64,000 nt of DNA from an uncultured Verrucomicrobiota bacterium (GCA_903831085.1 CAIKWE010000001.1:1-64000), one strand, 5' to 3'. Positions 1-8,976 are shown, numbered from the stretch's first letter. Numbers and translations: made by a program. Notes: generated from the letters alone by a model not told the origin.

Positions 1-426
1 GGCGACGGATTCAACCCGCAGCGGATGGATGGCAAACACGGCGGCTACGAAAGCACTTCGCCAGAGCGAGCCGGTCATCTGCCGTAGCACCAGAAAAAAC
101 AGAATCACCGTTGCCATATGAAGCAGAACATTTGTTCCGTGGTGTCCGGCGGGGTTCAGTCCGTAGAGCTGGCAATCCAGCATGTGGGAAAGGGATGTCA
201 GCGGGTGCCAATTGCCTCCGTGCGGATGCGTGATAGCCCAGCGTGCGCCCTCCAGCGTTAACCCTTTTGAGATAACCGGATTGTTGTATACATACCGGCC
301 GTCATCATAGTTAACGAACTCATGCCGGAGCGTCTGCCCGAAGACGCCCCCCACCATCAGCGCCAGCAGAAAACAGATCGTGAGGGCGATCCTGTCTGAT
401 TTCTTTTTTTCTGCCGTCTTATCCAT
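1..426 (-). CDS. TMTC-like multi-pass membrane protein, N-terminal fragment (runs off the left edge)
   Basis: The reading frame is open from an ATG at 426 to the window edge, giving 142 codons. The protein starts with a short basic stretch and a membrane segment (about residues 14-28). The hallmarks FVNYDDGRYVYNNP, NWHPLTSLSHMLDCQL, GLNPAGHHGTNVLLH and HPLRVESVA follow. These are typical of the large bacterial multi-pass proteins with C-terminal TPR repeats that resemble eukaryotic TMTC O-mannosyltransferases. A GAGAGGA stretch lies a few bases upstream of the ATG. The TPR part would be outside the window. The family assignment is from motif recognition; its substrate is unknown. Confidence 0.75.
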   Translation of the reverse strand, partial: MDKTAEKKKSDRIALTICFLLALMVGGVFGQTLRHEFVNYDDGRYVYNNPVISKGLTLEGARWAITHPHGGNWHPLTSLSHMLDCQLYGLNPAGHHGTNVLLHMATVILFFLVLRQMTGSLWRSAFVAAVFAIHPLRVESVA

Positions 427-464
427 AGGAGTCCTCTCTCCGGTACTCCAACACGCCGTTTTTC

Positions 465-1685
465 TTAGTCGATGGTATTGACCAGCAGTCCGTCGCGGAG
501 TTTCGGTTCAAACCAGGTGCTTTTGGGCGGCATGAGCAGGCCTGCGTCGGCGACAGCCATGAGCTGGTCGAGCGTGGTCGGGTAGAGCGAGAAGGCGACG
601 ACGGCTTCGCCGGCGTTGACACGGCGTTCGAGTTCCGGCGTTCCGTGAATGCCGCCGACGAAGTCAATCCGGTTGCTTTCGCGCGGGTCGGCGATGCCGA
701 GTAGCGGAGCCAGCACACGATCCTGAAGGACACTCACGTCGAGCGAAGCCACCGGGTCGTTGGACAATGCCGCCTTCGGTGTCAGCAGGAACCATTTTTT
801 GGAAATGTACATACAGACCGCGCCAGGCGCGTCCGGCATTTTCTTTTTCGTCTCGGCGACGGCAAAGGCTTTTTCCAATCCCTGGAAAAACTGTTTTTCG
901 GTCTGGCCGTTCAGATCGAAGACGACGCGGTTGTACGGCAAAATTTTGAGCTGACCGGCGGGGAAGAGAACGCAGAGGAACCAGTTGTACGGCTCGTCGC
1001 CGGTGTGGTTCGGGTTGGCTTTCTTTCGCATTTGAGCAACGCGCACGGCGCTGGCCGCGCGGTGATGGCCGTCGGCCACATAAAACGCCGGAACGGCACC
1101 GAAGGCGGACTGCACGGCCGCGGAGTCGGCGATTTTCCAAACCGTGTGAATGATGCCGCCGGAAGCGGTGACGCGGTAGAGTGGTTTTTCCTGCGCGGTT
1201 TTCTGCATCAAGGCGGTGATGGCCGCATTGTCGCGGTAGGTCAGGAAAATCGGACCTGTATGACTGTTGGTCCGGTCAACGTGTTTCGTGCGGTCGTCTT
1301 CTTTGGCGCGACGGGTCTTTTCATGGATTTTTATTTTACCGGACTCGTAGTCGGCCACGTTGCAGAGCGCGACAACGCCGTACTGAATGCGGCCATCCAT
1401 TTCCTGACTGTAAAGATAGAGCGTCGGTTTGTTTTCGCGCACCAGTGAGCCGCCGGTTTTCAGCTTTTCAAAATTCTCTTTGGCCTTGGCGTACACGGCG
1501 TCGGAGTAAGGATCGGTGCTTTCCGGCAGGTCAATCTCTGATCGGCTTACGCGCAGAAAAGAGAGCGGATTGCCTGCGGCCATTTCCGCCGCCTGTTTCC
1601 TGTCCATCACATCGTAGGGAAGAGTCGCAATTTTATCCGCCAGACCTTCGGCGGGCCGCCATGCTTTGAAGGGATTGATTTTCAT
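465..1685 (-). CDS. DUF1015 family protein
   Basis: The product has 406 residues, usual for DUF1015. It begins MKINPFKAWRP, followed by LPYDVM near residue 22, and carries the family signature YVADGHHRAAS at about 202-212. No biochemical role is established for the family; in other bacteria it often sits near serine or phosphoserine metabolism genes, which is not seen here. Residues about 266-271 (FQGLEK) are encoded by a copy of the TTCCA-N5-TGGAA palindrome at 873-887. The gene ends 38 bp before the start of the TMTC-like gene, so the two could be co-transcribed. Confidence 0.85.
   Translation of the reverse strand: MKINPFKAWRPAEGLADKIATLPYDVMDRKQAAEMAAGNPLSFLRVSRSEIDLPESTDPYSDAVYAKAKENFEKLKTGGSLVRENKPTLYLYSQEMDGRIQYGVVALCNVADYESGKIKIHEKTRRAKEDDRTKHVDRTNSHTGPIFLTYRDNAAITALMQKTAQEKPLYRVTASGGIIHTVWKIADSAAVQSAFGAVPAFYVADGHHRAASAVRVAQMRKKANPNHTGDEPYNWFLCVLFPAGQLKILPYNRVVFDLNGQTEKQFFQGLEKAFAVAETKKKMPDAPGAVCMYISKKWFLLTPKAALSNDPVASLDVSVLQDRVLAPLLGIADPRESNRIDFVGGIHGTPELERRVNAGEAVVAFSLYPTTLDQLMAVADAGLLMPPKSTWFEPKLRDGLLVNTID
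873..887. repeat. TTCCA-R-N3-Y-TGGAA palindrome, copy 1
   Basis: Exact copy with centre ATCCC, inside the DUF1015 gene, flanked by T and A runs. It reads FQGLE. Confidence 0.9.
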
Positions 1686-1742
1686 GCGGCGCAGTCTACC
1701 GAACCCGCTTGCGGAAATGAAAGAGCATATTCCGGTTTAAAA

Positions 1743-3143
1743 TCAAAACGGCGGGGCGGAGCGGAATTCCAGCCTTTCGTTGGTGCGCGGATGGATGAAG
1801 CTCAGAAAGCTGGCGTGCAGTTTGAGCTGTCCCGGTGCGGTGCCAGAGCCGTAAAGCCGGTCTCCAAGGATTGGAACTCCCAGTCCGTGTTCCGAAGCGG
1901 CGTGAACGCGAAGTTGATGCGTCCGTCCAGTGACGGGCCGGAACTCGACACGCGTTTGGCCGTTTTCGACAGAAAGCTTTTTCCAATGGGTAATTCCGGT
2001 TTTTCCGTCCACCGGATCGTAAATCTGGTGCGGGCGGTTTTCGACATCGAGCCGGAAGGGCAGTTCAATGATTCCTTCGTCATCGGTTACCACGCCGTCG
2101 AGCAGGGCGATATAGCGTTTTTCTGTTTTACGGTCATGAAACTGAAGTGACAGCTCGCGGTGCATGTCGGCGGTCAGCGCCAGCACCATCAGGCCGGAGG
2201 TGTCCATGTCAAGCCGGTGAACGGCGGGCTGTTCGATGCAGTTCGGATAAAGCGCTTTGATCCACGCGACGACGCAGTCCTGATTCTCTTCGCCTCTACC
2301 TGGCACGGCCAGCAGTCCGGACGGCTTCACCACGACAACAAATTCGTCGTCGCAGTGAATGATTGGAAGGGTGGAAGTTTGGATGGTTGATTGGGGTTGC
2401 CTCATTTCCCATCCTTCCTGTCTTCCACTCTTCCTCTCTCCCGCTCCGCAAAGCATGAAGCCGAGGATCGGCTGACATTTTTCAGCGCAAGCCGCATAAA
2501 ACTCGCCGTGCTTCCGTGTGCCGGAGCGGTTTTCGCGGCCCCAGTAAAACTCGCTGAGACCGAGCGGCAGCAATCCGTTGAGCGCCGCATAGTTTAAAAG
2601 TTTCGGCGCGCAGCAGTCACCCGCTCCGGTCGGGATGCCGCTGCGGAATACTTCCGTCATCGGTTTGGTTTCGCCGCGAAAATTGGTTAGCAAGTAAAGC
2701 GCATGAATCTGTTTCATCAAATCCTGCGAGAGCGCTTTTCGCCGTTGGATCAGGTCGGGATTTTTCTGTTCTGCAATAAGCCGGTCGAGAGTTTTAATTT
2801 CGCGGTCAACCGGATCGCTCAGCCGGTGGAATTCGGCGACATCGAGGATCGGCGGAACCCAGCCGTCGGCCAGCCATTCGCCGTTGTACTGTCCGGAGAA
2901 GGCCCGCAGAACAACGGGTTGTCCTTTGGCATCTTCACATTCCAGCACGCCGAACATGTGGCCGCGCGATTCACTGAAAAGGACGTCGGTTGAAAATTTC
3001 GGATCGGTTCCATCGTCGATGCATTTCTGCGCTTCGAGCTGTTGCATCAGCTCCAGCGCGTGTTTGCGGCTGTTGCCGACGGGCAGAGAATGAATCATTC
3101 TGCAGACGGCACAGAATCCAGAAGCTGATAGTTCGCTGATCAT
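1743..3143 (-). CDS. RluA-family pseudouridine synthase with long N-terminal domain
   Basis: The product has 466 residues and would isomerise uridine in rRNA or tRNA. The C-terminal half (from about residue 262) is an RluA-type catalytic domain with HRLDMDTSG, in which the first Asp is the catalytic residue, and the substrate-loop motif RTHQLRVH. The N-terminal ~230 residues match the extension seen in long RluA homologues of Bacteroides and Vibrio type, with GHMFGVLE, PPILDVAEF, GAGDCCAPKLL and KHGEFYAAC. The linker between the two parts (about 235-262) is encoded by a stuttered-word repeat (2357-2440). The gene overlaps the end of gpsA by 4 bp (ATGA), suggesting translational coupling in a plsY-gpsA-rlu operon. 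Confidence 0.88.
   Translation of the reverse strand: MISELSASGFCAVCRMIHSLPVGNSRKHALELMQQLEAQKCIDDGTDPKFSTDVLFSESRGHMFGVLECEDAKGQPVVLRAFSGQYNGEWLADGWVPPILDVAEFHRLSDPVDREIKTLDRLIAEQKNPDLIQRRKALSQDLMKQIHALYLLTNFRGETKPMTEVFRSGIPTGAGDCCAPKLLNYAALNGLLPLGLSEFYWGRENRSGTRKHGEFYAACAEKCQPILGFMLCGAGERKSGRQEGWEMRQPQSTIQTSTLPIIHCDDEFVVVVKPSGLLAVPGRGEENQDCVVAWIKALYPNCIEQPAVHRLDMDTSGLMVLALTADMHRELSLQFHDRKTEKRYIALLDGVVTDDEGIIELPFRLDVENRPHQIYDPVDGKTGITHWKKLSVENGQTRVEFRPVTGRTHQLRVHAASEHGLGVPILGDRLYGSGTAPGQLKLHASFLSFIHPRTNERLEFRSAPPF
2357..2440. repeat. Stuttered-word repeat inside the RluA-type gene
   Basis: The words GGAAGGGTGGAAGTTTGGATGG and their approximate complements (CATCCTTCCTGTCTTCC) follow each other in frame. 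They encode the low-complexity linker between the two domains of the pseudouridine synthase. Confidence 0.6.
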
Positions 3144-4111
3144 TCCGCCTTGGGATCGCGGCCCATAAGGTCTTTGAGCGCTTGGCGCGGATCTTTGCCG
3201 TTTTCGACGATGGCGCAGACCTCTTCGGTGATCGGCATTTTAATGCCGTGTTCTTTGGCAAGGTCGCGGGCGGCCTTGGCGTTCCAGATGCCTTCGGCCA
3301 CTTGCTTCATGCCACCCATGATGTCGCTAAGTTTTTCGCCTTTGCCGAGCCGCTCGCCGACGGAGCGGTTGCGGCTGTGGCGGCTAGAACAGGTGACGAT
3401 CAGGTCGCCGACGCCGCTCAATCCGTAAAAAGTTTCCGGCTTCGCGCCGAGCGCCACGCCGAGCCGCGTAATTTCAGCAAGGCCGCGTGTCATCAGCGCC
3501 GCCTTGGAATTATCGCCTAGTCCGATGCCGTCAAGAATTCCGGCGGCGACGGCGATGATATTTTTGAGCGCGCCGCCCAGCTCGACGCCGATCACATCGT
3601 CGGAGGTGTAAACGCGGAAGGTTGTCCCCAGGAAGGCGTGCTGAATTTGTTCTGCGTCTCTGCCGGCGACGGTGACAGCGGTCGGCACGCCGCGCGCGAC
3701 TTCTTCCGCATGGGACGGGCCGGAGAGAACGGCGACGGTGCGGTTCAGCACATCCAAGGCGGTTTCGCTCATCCGGTGGTGCGTTTGTTCGTCGAGTCCT
3801 TTGGTGGCACTGACGATTAGCGCATCGGCGCGCAGGTACGGCTTAAAGGTTTCGAGCGTGGTGCGCATAAAGCGCGACGGAACAACAAGGACGACCAGCT
3901 CGGCGTCTTTAGCGTCGACGGGATTAGCCGTCCATTGAATCGTGGACGGGATTTCCACGCCCGGCAGATAGACCGCATTCTCAGCCGCGTTCCCGATGGC
4001 TTCAATTTCATCCTCGAACGGGCCCCAGATGGTCACATCATGACCGTTGCCGTCCAGGATTATTCCCAGCGCGGTTCCCCATCCGCCGTTTCCGATGACG
4101 AAACATTTCAT
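3140..4111 (-). CDS. gpsA: Glycerol-3-phosphate dehydrogenase [NAD(P)+]
   Basis: GpsA reduces dihydroxyacetone phosphate to sn-glycerol 3-phosphate, the backbone precursor of phospholipids, in the cytoplasm. The 323-residue product is of normal length. It starts with the Rossmann motif GNGGWGTALG (residues 7-16) and contains the conserved SATKGLD, LSGPSHAEEVARG and GVELGGALKNIIAVAAG segments, the last carrying the catalytic lysine. It overlaps plsY upstream and the pseudouridine synthase downstream by 4 bp each. Lying directly behind plsY, it would supply the acyl acceptor used by that enzyme. Confidence 0.96.
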   Translation of the reverse strand: MKCFVIGNGGWGTALGIILDGNGHDVTIWGPFEDEIEAIGNAAENAVYLPGVEIPSTIQWTANPVDAKDAELVVLVVPSRFMRTTLETFKPYLRADALIVSATKGLDEQTHHRMSETALDVLNRTVAVLSGPSHAEEVARGVPTAVTVAGRDAEQIQHAFLGTTFRVYTSDDVIGVELGGALKNIIAVAAGILDGIGLGDNSKAALMTRGLAEITRLGVALGAKPETFYGLSGVGDLIVTCSSRHSRNRSVGERLGKGEKLSDIMGGMKQVAEGIWNAKAARDLAKEHGIKMPITEEVCAIVENGKDPRQALKDLMGRDPKAE

Positions 4112-4713
4112 GATTTTTTCTTCCGCTGAAATTTATGTTCCGTTCCGGCGATCAGCCTCTGGATGTTGGTGCGATGACGCCAAATGGTTAGCGCGCCGAG
4201 CAGGGTGAGGGCAGTGGCGATTACCGGGCCGTAACCCGTCGTCCATCCGGTAAGGATGACGACCAGTGCGGCAACGATGGAGCCGAGCGAGACGTAGCCC
4301 GACGTGTAGAAGACGACAGCCCAGGTCAGCAGGCCGATGGTGACGGCCAGCGGCGCGACGCCGAGCAGAACGCCCGCGCTGGTGGCGACGCCTTTTCCGC
4401 CCTTGAATTTCAGGAAAACCGGGAAGTTGTGGCCGAGAATCGCCGCCGAGCCGAAGAGGATTCCAAAGTTTGGATCAATTAATCCAAGGATTGGAAAAAA
4501 CGCCGCCGGGAAATAGCCTTTGAGCACATCAAGCACAAAGCAGGTGATGCCGAGCGGCTTGCCGAGGCAGCGCAGGACGTTGGTTGCGCCGATGTTGCCG
4601 CTGCCCATGGTGCGGATGTCTTTACCTTGAGTCTTAGCAATCAGCAGTCCGAACGGAATCGAGCCGATGAGGTAAGCGAGTATGGTCAGAAGAATAGCGG
4701 TTACAGCAGTCAT
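4108..4713 (-). CDS. plsY: Acyl-phosphate:glycerol-3-phosphate acyltransferase
   Basis: PlsY is an inner-membrane enzyme that transfers an acyl group from acyl-phosphate to glycerol 3-phosphate, the first step of phosphatidic acid synthesis. The 201-residue product has five or so hydrophobic segments and the three family motifs: GSGNIGATNVLR (about 37-48), FKGGKGVATSAG (about 103-114) and GYGPVI near the C-terminus. Its last codons overlap gpsA. Two imperfect copies of the interspersed palindrome (4461-4475 and 4482-4496) lie side by side in the central part and encode FPILGLIDPNFG. Confidence 0.96.
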   Translation of the reverse strand: MTAVTAILLTILAYLIGSIPFGLLIAKTQGKDIRTMGSGNIGATNVLRCLGKPLGITCFVLDVLKGYFPAAFFPILGLIDPNFGILFGSAAILGHNFPVFLKFKGGKGVATSAGVLLGVAPLAVTIGLLTWAVVFYTSGYVSLGSIVAALVVILTGWTTGYGPVIATALTLLGALTIWRHRTNIQRLIAGTEHKFQRKKKS

Positions 4714-4716
4714 AAC

Positions 4717-6072
4717 TTATTTACCGAACAACGAAGTCCCCAGGCTTTTCAGCGTGTCTTTGACTGCATCGTTTCCTTTGACGTTTTTGTCGAGCTGCTC
4801 AAGCAGTACGTTACCCACCGCTTTTCCGATCGGCGGATTGGTCGCCGCTGTGTTCGTGGATTCCTCTCCCGGCGTCACCTGCTGAATCAGCTGCTGCAGG
4901 GCGGGGCTTCCCGCAACTTCTTTTACGTTGTTGGATAGCCCGCCGACAATCATTTCACGCGATGTGGCATTGGCATCGACTCCCAGTTGTTTTTTAAGTT
5001 CCCGCATGCCGACGGCTTTTCCGATTTTCACTCCCTGTTCAGAGAAGAGCGACTGCAGTGCGCCGGTCAGATCAATTGTCGGCTGCTGCAGCGTTCCGTT
5101 GAGCGGAAGTTTCAGTGCGGTGTCGCCGATCGCCGTGCCGTAAATTTTGAGGTTGTTCAAAATCAGGTCGATGCGCGAACCTTCGAGTTTACCTTTGATG
5201 CAGGTAATAGACGGTTTGATGGAGAACGAGCTGCTTTGCATCTTGTTCTTTTTCAACAGGTCGCCCAGGAACCCGGCATCAATATCGAGAATACTTCCGG
5301 TCGCGTTAAAGGACGGGCTTTGCGGATTGGTGAGCGGTTCGAGAATCGCATTGATGTCGGTCACGAAAGAATTTTTATCATGCGAGAGCGAACCGCGCAG
5401 AACGAGCAAGCTGTTCGGCTGACCTTCGGCGGGCACGGTGAAGAGGTCGCTGCCAGTCAGGCGCAGATTTAAATCATAGGTTTTGTTTCGTCCGCTATCG
5501 GCGTATTTGACCAGCGCATCCATGGCAATGCGGCGAACGTGCACAGGGATTGGTTTAGCCTTCACCGGTTCCGCCGAAGGAGCCGGTTGCGGGGCGGGGG
5601 ACGGCTGTTGCGGCACTGGGTCCCGCTGCGGCGCGGAGGCGGCCGGAGCCTGTTTGCTTTCGATCGGCTTCAGGGCATCGGCCAGCTCCTTGACGTTAAA
5701 AAGCTGCTCTTTATTTTGTTCGACCACTAGCACCGCACCCTTAGCTTCGGCCAGTTTGATGACCACCGGGGCGCGTTTCAGCAGCGACAGCATTTCAACT
5801 TCGAGCAGACACTTGTCGAACGTGAGCAGATAAGGTTCTTCATAACCCTTGAGGTTGCGAACCGCGAAACCGTCCAGCTCGGCCGTCCCTTTGAACAGGT
5901 TAACCGAAGCATTGGTGATGCTCATGTCGAGGCCGTACATTGACTTGACGGCGGGGAAGACGCCCTGATTCAGCGCGGTGGTCAGACCCTTCGTGAGAAA
6001 CATCTGCAAGCCGAAGCCGAGCAGCGCAATGATCACCAGCAAGACAGCTAAAATAATTCCGAGTGTTTTCAT
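4717..6072 (-). CDS. AsmA/DUF748-like membrane-anchored envelope protein
   Basis: The product has 451 residues from the chosen ATG at 6072 (MKTLGIILAVLLVIIALLG). It has one N-terminal membrane anchor and a large, presumably periplasmic, region with weak AsmA/DUF748-type features, such as paired 'DxSITNASVNLFKGTAELDG' and 'FNATGSILDIDAG' strands that resemble the repetitive groove of AsmA-like lipid-transport proteins. Residues ~195-235 are a Pro/Ala-rich linker. A longer in-frame start at 6267 would add 65 residues translated from repeat-laden DNA and is unlikely. It stops 3 bp before plsY begins and probably belongs to the same operon. Function in lipid or envelope homeostasis is inference. 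Confidence 0.6.
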   Translation of the reverse strand: MKTLGIILAVLLVIIALLGFGLQMFLTKGLTTALNQGVFPAVKSMYGLDMSITNASVNLFKGTAELDGFAVRNLKGYEEPYLLTFDKCLLEVEMLSLLKRAPVVIKLAEAKGAVLVVEQNKEQLFNVKELADALKPIESKQAPAASAPQRDPVPQQPSPAPQPAPSAEPVKAKPIPVHVRRIAMDALVKYADSGRNKTYDLNLRLTGSDLFTVPAEGQPNSLLVLRGSLSHDKNSFVTDINAILEPLTNPQSPSFNATGSILDIDAGFLGDLLKKNKMQSSSFSIKPSITCIKGKLEGSRIDLILNNLKIYGTAIGDTALKLPLNGTLQQPTIDLTGALQSLFSEQGVKIGKAVGMRELKKQLGVDANATSREMIVGGLSNNVKEVAGSPALQQLIQQVTPGEESTNTAATNPPIGKAVGNVLLEQLDKNVKGNDAVKDTLKSLGTSLFGK

Positions 6073-6119
6073 GCGGCAGAATCTACCGCGACGCCCCTCA
6101 GATGGCAATTTTAACCGCG

Positions 6120-6215
6120 AATTAACGCCGATGAACGCGAATAGATTCCAAGGTTCGGAAAACCTGATTTCTGATCTCCGGCTGTTGACTTCTGGATTAG
6201 AGATTTTTATCTGAA
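6120..6215. repeat. Composite intergenic repeats (stuttered words and degenerate palindrome)
   Basis: The stretch between the AsmA-like and Crp/Fnr genes has no gene. It holds the words CGCGAATTAACGCCGATGAACGCG, a one-mismatch copy of the 15-bp palindrome (6146-6160) and GATTTCTGATCTCCGGCTG-type stuttering, then runs into the double hairpin that follows. Confidence 0.5.
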
Positions 6216-6273
6216 CTGTAGCCGCGGTCGGTGACCGCGGAAGAAAGAGCGCGGCCACCGGCCGCACCTACAG
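6216..6273. repeat. GTAGCCGCG-type double-hairpin repeat
   Basis: The element begins CTGTAG and ends CTACAG. Inside lie two hairpins, CCGCGGTC/GACCGCGG and GCGGCC/GGCCGC. It is the best-formed intergenic example of a family also found inside alaS, tsaB and other genes here. Confidence 0.75.
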
Positions 6274-6308
6274 AAGCAGCAGACGGCCACAGAATTTTTG
6301 AATATGCT

Positions 6309-6959
6309 CTAGAACTGTTCCCAGAAGCAGGGTTTCACCGTGATGGTTTTGCCTTTCCATGTAAAACCGCCGCGCTTTTCCAGTTTCTGGATCAGGCGGC
6401 TGAATGTTTCCGGCGTCGCGCCGATGGCGGAGGCGATATCTTTTTTAGGAAGATCGGGAGTGATTTCCTGTTTTTCGCCGTAGTGTTCACGCAGGAACTC
6501 GACGAAGCGCGCCTCGACATCCATCGAGGCGATCTGCTGAATGCGTTCGGCGAGGTAACGCTGCTTGCGCATGAGCATGGCCATAAAATCGTTGCGGAAC
6601 TCTTCTTCGTTGAGCAGTTTTAAAAATCCGGCGCGCGGCAGTTCAATCACTTCGGCCTCGGTGCAGGCGGCGGCGGTGACGGGATATTTGCTCTGCTCGA
6701 ATAAAATAACTTCCGCGAACAGTTCGCCCTCCTTGACCGTTTTGATGACCGTTTCGCGGCCGTCCGCATTGGTTTTCACCAGCTGAATGCTCCCAGAGGT
6801 GAGCAGATAGACCGCCTTACCTTCGGAACCTTCCATGAAAAGCAGGTCGCGTTTGGCGACAGTACGTCGGCGGCTCAACTCGGCCAGCCGCTTGCAGGTG
6901 GCTTCGGAAAGCCCGCTGAAAAATTTCGCGTTACGAATCAGTTTGTACGGATCGGTCAT
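6309..6959 (-). CDS. Crp/Fnr-family transcriptional regulator (FNR/HcpR-like DNA specificity)
   Basis: The product has 216 residues from the ATG at 6959. An N-terminal cyclic-nucleotide-binding-type beta roll (about 10-120, with FMEGSEGKAVYLLTSG and GELFAEVILFEQSKYPVTA) is followed by a dimer helix and a C-terminal winged helix (about 150-216). The recognition helix reads ATPETFSRLI, preserving the E-x-x-S-R pattern that in E. coli FNR (E209, S212, R213) reads TTGAT half-sites. There is no N-terminal cysteine cluster, so an FNR-type iron-sulfur sensor is not expected; a haem or nitrosative signal, as in HcpR/DNR, is possible. A matching site lies at 8977-8990 upstream of hcp. An upstream in-frame start at 7040 would read through repeat DNA. 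Confidence 0.85.
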   Translation of the reverse strand: MTDPYKLIRNAKFFSGLSEATCKRLAELSRRRTVAKRDLLFMEGSEGKAVYLLTSGSIQLVKTNADGRETVIKTVKEGELFAEVILFEQSKYPVTAAACTEAEVIELPRAGFLKLLNEEEFRNDFMAMLMRKQRYLAERIQQIASMDVEARFVEFLREHYGEKQEITPDLPKKDIASAIGATPETFSRLIQKLEKRGGFTWKGKTITVKPCFWEQF

Positions 6960-6970
6960 GGGTGGAGAGT

Positions 6971-7005
6971 GAATGATGAACGATGAATTATGAAAGATGA
7001 AAAAG
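6971..7005. repeat. Stuttered-word repeat (GAATGATGAACGATGAATTATGAA type)
   Basis: Successive GATGAA-like words lie immediately upstream of the Crp/Fnr start codon and take the place of a recognisable ribosome-binding site. Confidence 0.55.
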
Positions 7006-7038
7006 GTATTTTTAAATCCAGCCGGGATTCGCGGGCGC

Positions 7039-7069
7039 AAAAAAAGGATGCCCGAGAAGGCATCCTTTT
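7039..7069 (-). terminator. Intrinsic terminator of the PEP-CTERM gene
   Basis: A 7-bp stem GGATGCC/GGCATCC with a 6-base loop is followed, reading on the minus strand, by a run of seven T. It lies about 20 bp after the stop codon of the PEP-CTERM gene. Confidence 0.8.
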
Positions 7070-7088
7070 GGGTGGCCGAAGAGCCGAT

Positions 7089-7781
7089 TTAGGCCATGAA
7101 CCGGCGGCGAATCCAGAAGCCGACCAAGGCAACCAACGCCATCAGGGGCGCGGTGGCCGGTTCAGGAATCGGCGAGTAAGTGTAGGTGACTGTTCCGGAA
7201 AACGCGCCGCTAGGTGTGTTACCCATGAAATATCCGTCGCTTCCGTTGAATGTGGCGGATGTCATGTAAGTTGAATTAACTGTCACATCATACGTTCCAG
7301 ATCCCGCATACAGTCCTATCGCAAAAGCGTAAACGTTGGCGCTTCCAATTCCTTGAAGCGTCCCTGGAGACCAGGATGCGTAATCGGAATTTCCAGTTAC
7401 ATTAAACTGACCAACAGTATCCCCCGATGTGGGTTCGAGTGCAAATAGTTGATTTGCGTTGATCTGGAGATCCAGGCCTGAAATTTGCCCATAGAGATTG
7501 ATGCTTGAGGAGAAACTGTTTACCAAGTTTTGAACCCGCGCCGTTCCGTTTTGCGCCAGAACGGAGTCGTTGTCCATTTGGATGTTTGCGCCGGCGATGG
7601 ATGTCACATATCGAACATAGACCGCAGTCAATGTTCCCAGCGAGGCATCAAACTTATTCAGACTAATGACCGCGTCCTGATCATTGTTCATGGTCACGGA
7701 GTTCGAATACGTAACCGTGTCCGCCTGAAGCGTTCCTGCCACAAGAAGCAATACCGCAATGATGAACAGATTTTTTTTCAT
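7089..7781 (-). CDS. PEP-CTERM sorting domain protein
   Basis: The product has 230 residues from the ATG at 7781, preceded by GGGAGAT. A signal peptide (MKKNLFIIAVLLLVAGTLQA) leads a Ser/Thr/Asn-rich beta-strand body. The C-terminus has the PEP-CTERM tripartite signal: PIPEPAT, a hydrophobic segment (APLMALVALVGFWI) and RRRFMA. Such proteins are exported and processed at the PEP site by an exosortase during extracellular matrix formation; no exosortase gene is in this window. The gene stands alone, with its own terminator. Confidence 0.88.
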   Translation of the reverse strand: MKKNLFIIAVLLLVAGTLQADTVTYSNSVTMNNDQDAVISLNKFDASLGTLTAVYVRYVTSIAGANIQMDNDSVLAQNGTARVQNLVNSFSSSINLYGQISGLDLQINANQLFALEPTSGDTVGQFNVTGNSDYASWSPGTLQGIGSANVYAFAIGLYAGSGTYDVTVNSTYMTSATFNGSDGYFMGNTPSGAFSGTVTYTYSPIPEPATAPLMALVALVGFWIRRRFMA

Positions 7782-7925
7782 TTTTATCTCCCTAATTGTA
7801 TTTCTGATTTCCGGACGCAGTAAATCACTGGGGGCTTTGTCCGTCAATTCCAGAAGTCAATTTTTTCGACAATACTTCTGTACGGAAACCCATTACAGAT
7901 GCGTATTTAGCCGGAAAAAGTGAAT

Positions 7926-8954
7926 CTAGTCTGTGTGACAGCAGTGTTTCGTTTTGTGCGGCAGGACGGCTGAAATAAGCAGTCCAACGAGGATGAGCGC
8001 GCAAATCTGCTCAAAACGTCCGGCCTCGGCGGCATGGTGGTGGACTTGTTCCGTAATAACTTGTGCGGTAAGGATCCGGTTGAGCAGCCAGCCGGACGCC
8101 AGAGAACAGAGTGAAAGTGTTGCAAGGTAGATAATTACAGCGCGGCGGCCCATGGTCTGGAAGACCGTGGCAATCGTGGCGGCGTTGGTGGCCGGGCCGG
8201 TGATCAGAAAAACCAGCGCCGCACCGGGCGAAAGCCCCATACCGATCATGGCGAGCGCGATCGGAATTGAGCCGGTGGAGCAGACATAGAGCGGGATGCC
8301 GAGCGCCATGACGGCCAGCATGGACAGCCATTCCGAATTTAGATAACGGGTGAAAAAATCCTCCGGCACGGTCGCGCCGAGCAGGCCGGAGATGATGATC
8401 CCGATCAGCAGAGCTCGTCCGATATCGCGCGGCAGAACGCCGAAGCCGTAGACAAAAATCTGTTTCCATTTTTTCACGCCGCTTTTCCGGTTACAGGTCG
8501 GGCAGTCTTCATCACGGCATTCGTCGCCGGATTCTTCGGACGGCGGTGTGAGGGCCTCAACCGCCGCGCCGCAGATGACGCCGGTAATAAACGCCACGGC
8601 CATACGGAAAATCGCAAAGAGCGGGCCGAGCAGTCCCCAGGTGGCGGCAATACTGTCCACGCCGGTTTGCGGTGTGGAAGTGAGAAACGAAATCGCCGCG
8701 CCCTTCGTTGCGCCGTGGCGGCGCAGCGAGGCGGTGACGGGAATTACGCTGCACGAACAAAGCGGAATCGGCACGCCGAGCAGCGAGGCTTTCACAATTT
8801 GCCAGATGCCGCGTTTGCCGAGATGGTTTTCAATGAAAGAAACGGGAACAAACGCACTCAGTACGCCCGCTACGAAAAAGCCGAGCAGGAGGTAGGGTGC
8901 CATAATTGCCATGACATCCCACGATTTGAGGACTACGCTGACGACCGCTTCCAT
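7926..8954 (-). CDS. SO_0444/ArsP-like permease, putative Cu/Zn or arsenic efflux
   Basis: The product has 342 residues with about eight to ten membrane segments. The duplicated permease signature is clear: PIPLCSCSVIPVTASL (about 62-77) and GIPLYVCSTGSIPIALAMI (about 219-237), with SFLTSTPQTG and FLITGPATNAATIATVF as the paired loops. A central cytoplasmic loop is cysteine-rich (ECRDEDCPTCNRKSG, about 145-159), and the C-terminus ends in a His/Cys cluster (KTKHCCHTD), both plausible metal ligands. ATG at 8954 is chosen (AAAGGTG upstream); an in-frame ATG at 9014 would cover the FNR-type site. It is divergent from hcp and shares its control region. Substrate is inferred from the family. Confidence 0.83.
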   Translation of the reverse strand: MEAVVSVVLKSWDVMAIMAPYLLLGFFVAGVLSAFVPVSFIENHLGKRGIWQIVKASLLGVPIPLCSCSVIPVTASLRRHGATKGAAISFLTSTPQTGVDSIAATWGLLGPLFAIFRMAVAFITGVICGAAVEALTPPSEESGDECRDEDCPTCNRKSGVKKWKQIFVYGFGVLPRDIGRALLIGIIISGLLGATVPEDFFTRYLNSEWLSMLAVMALGIPLYVCSTGSIPIALAMIGMGLSPGAALVFLITGPATNAATIATVFQTMGRRAVIIYLATLSLCSLASGWLLNRILTAQVITEQVHHHAAEAGRFEQICALILVGLLISAVLPHKTKHCCHTD

Positions 8955-8976
8955 AAGAGCACCTTTTTTCACAAAC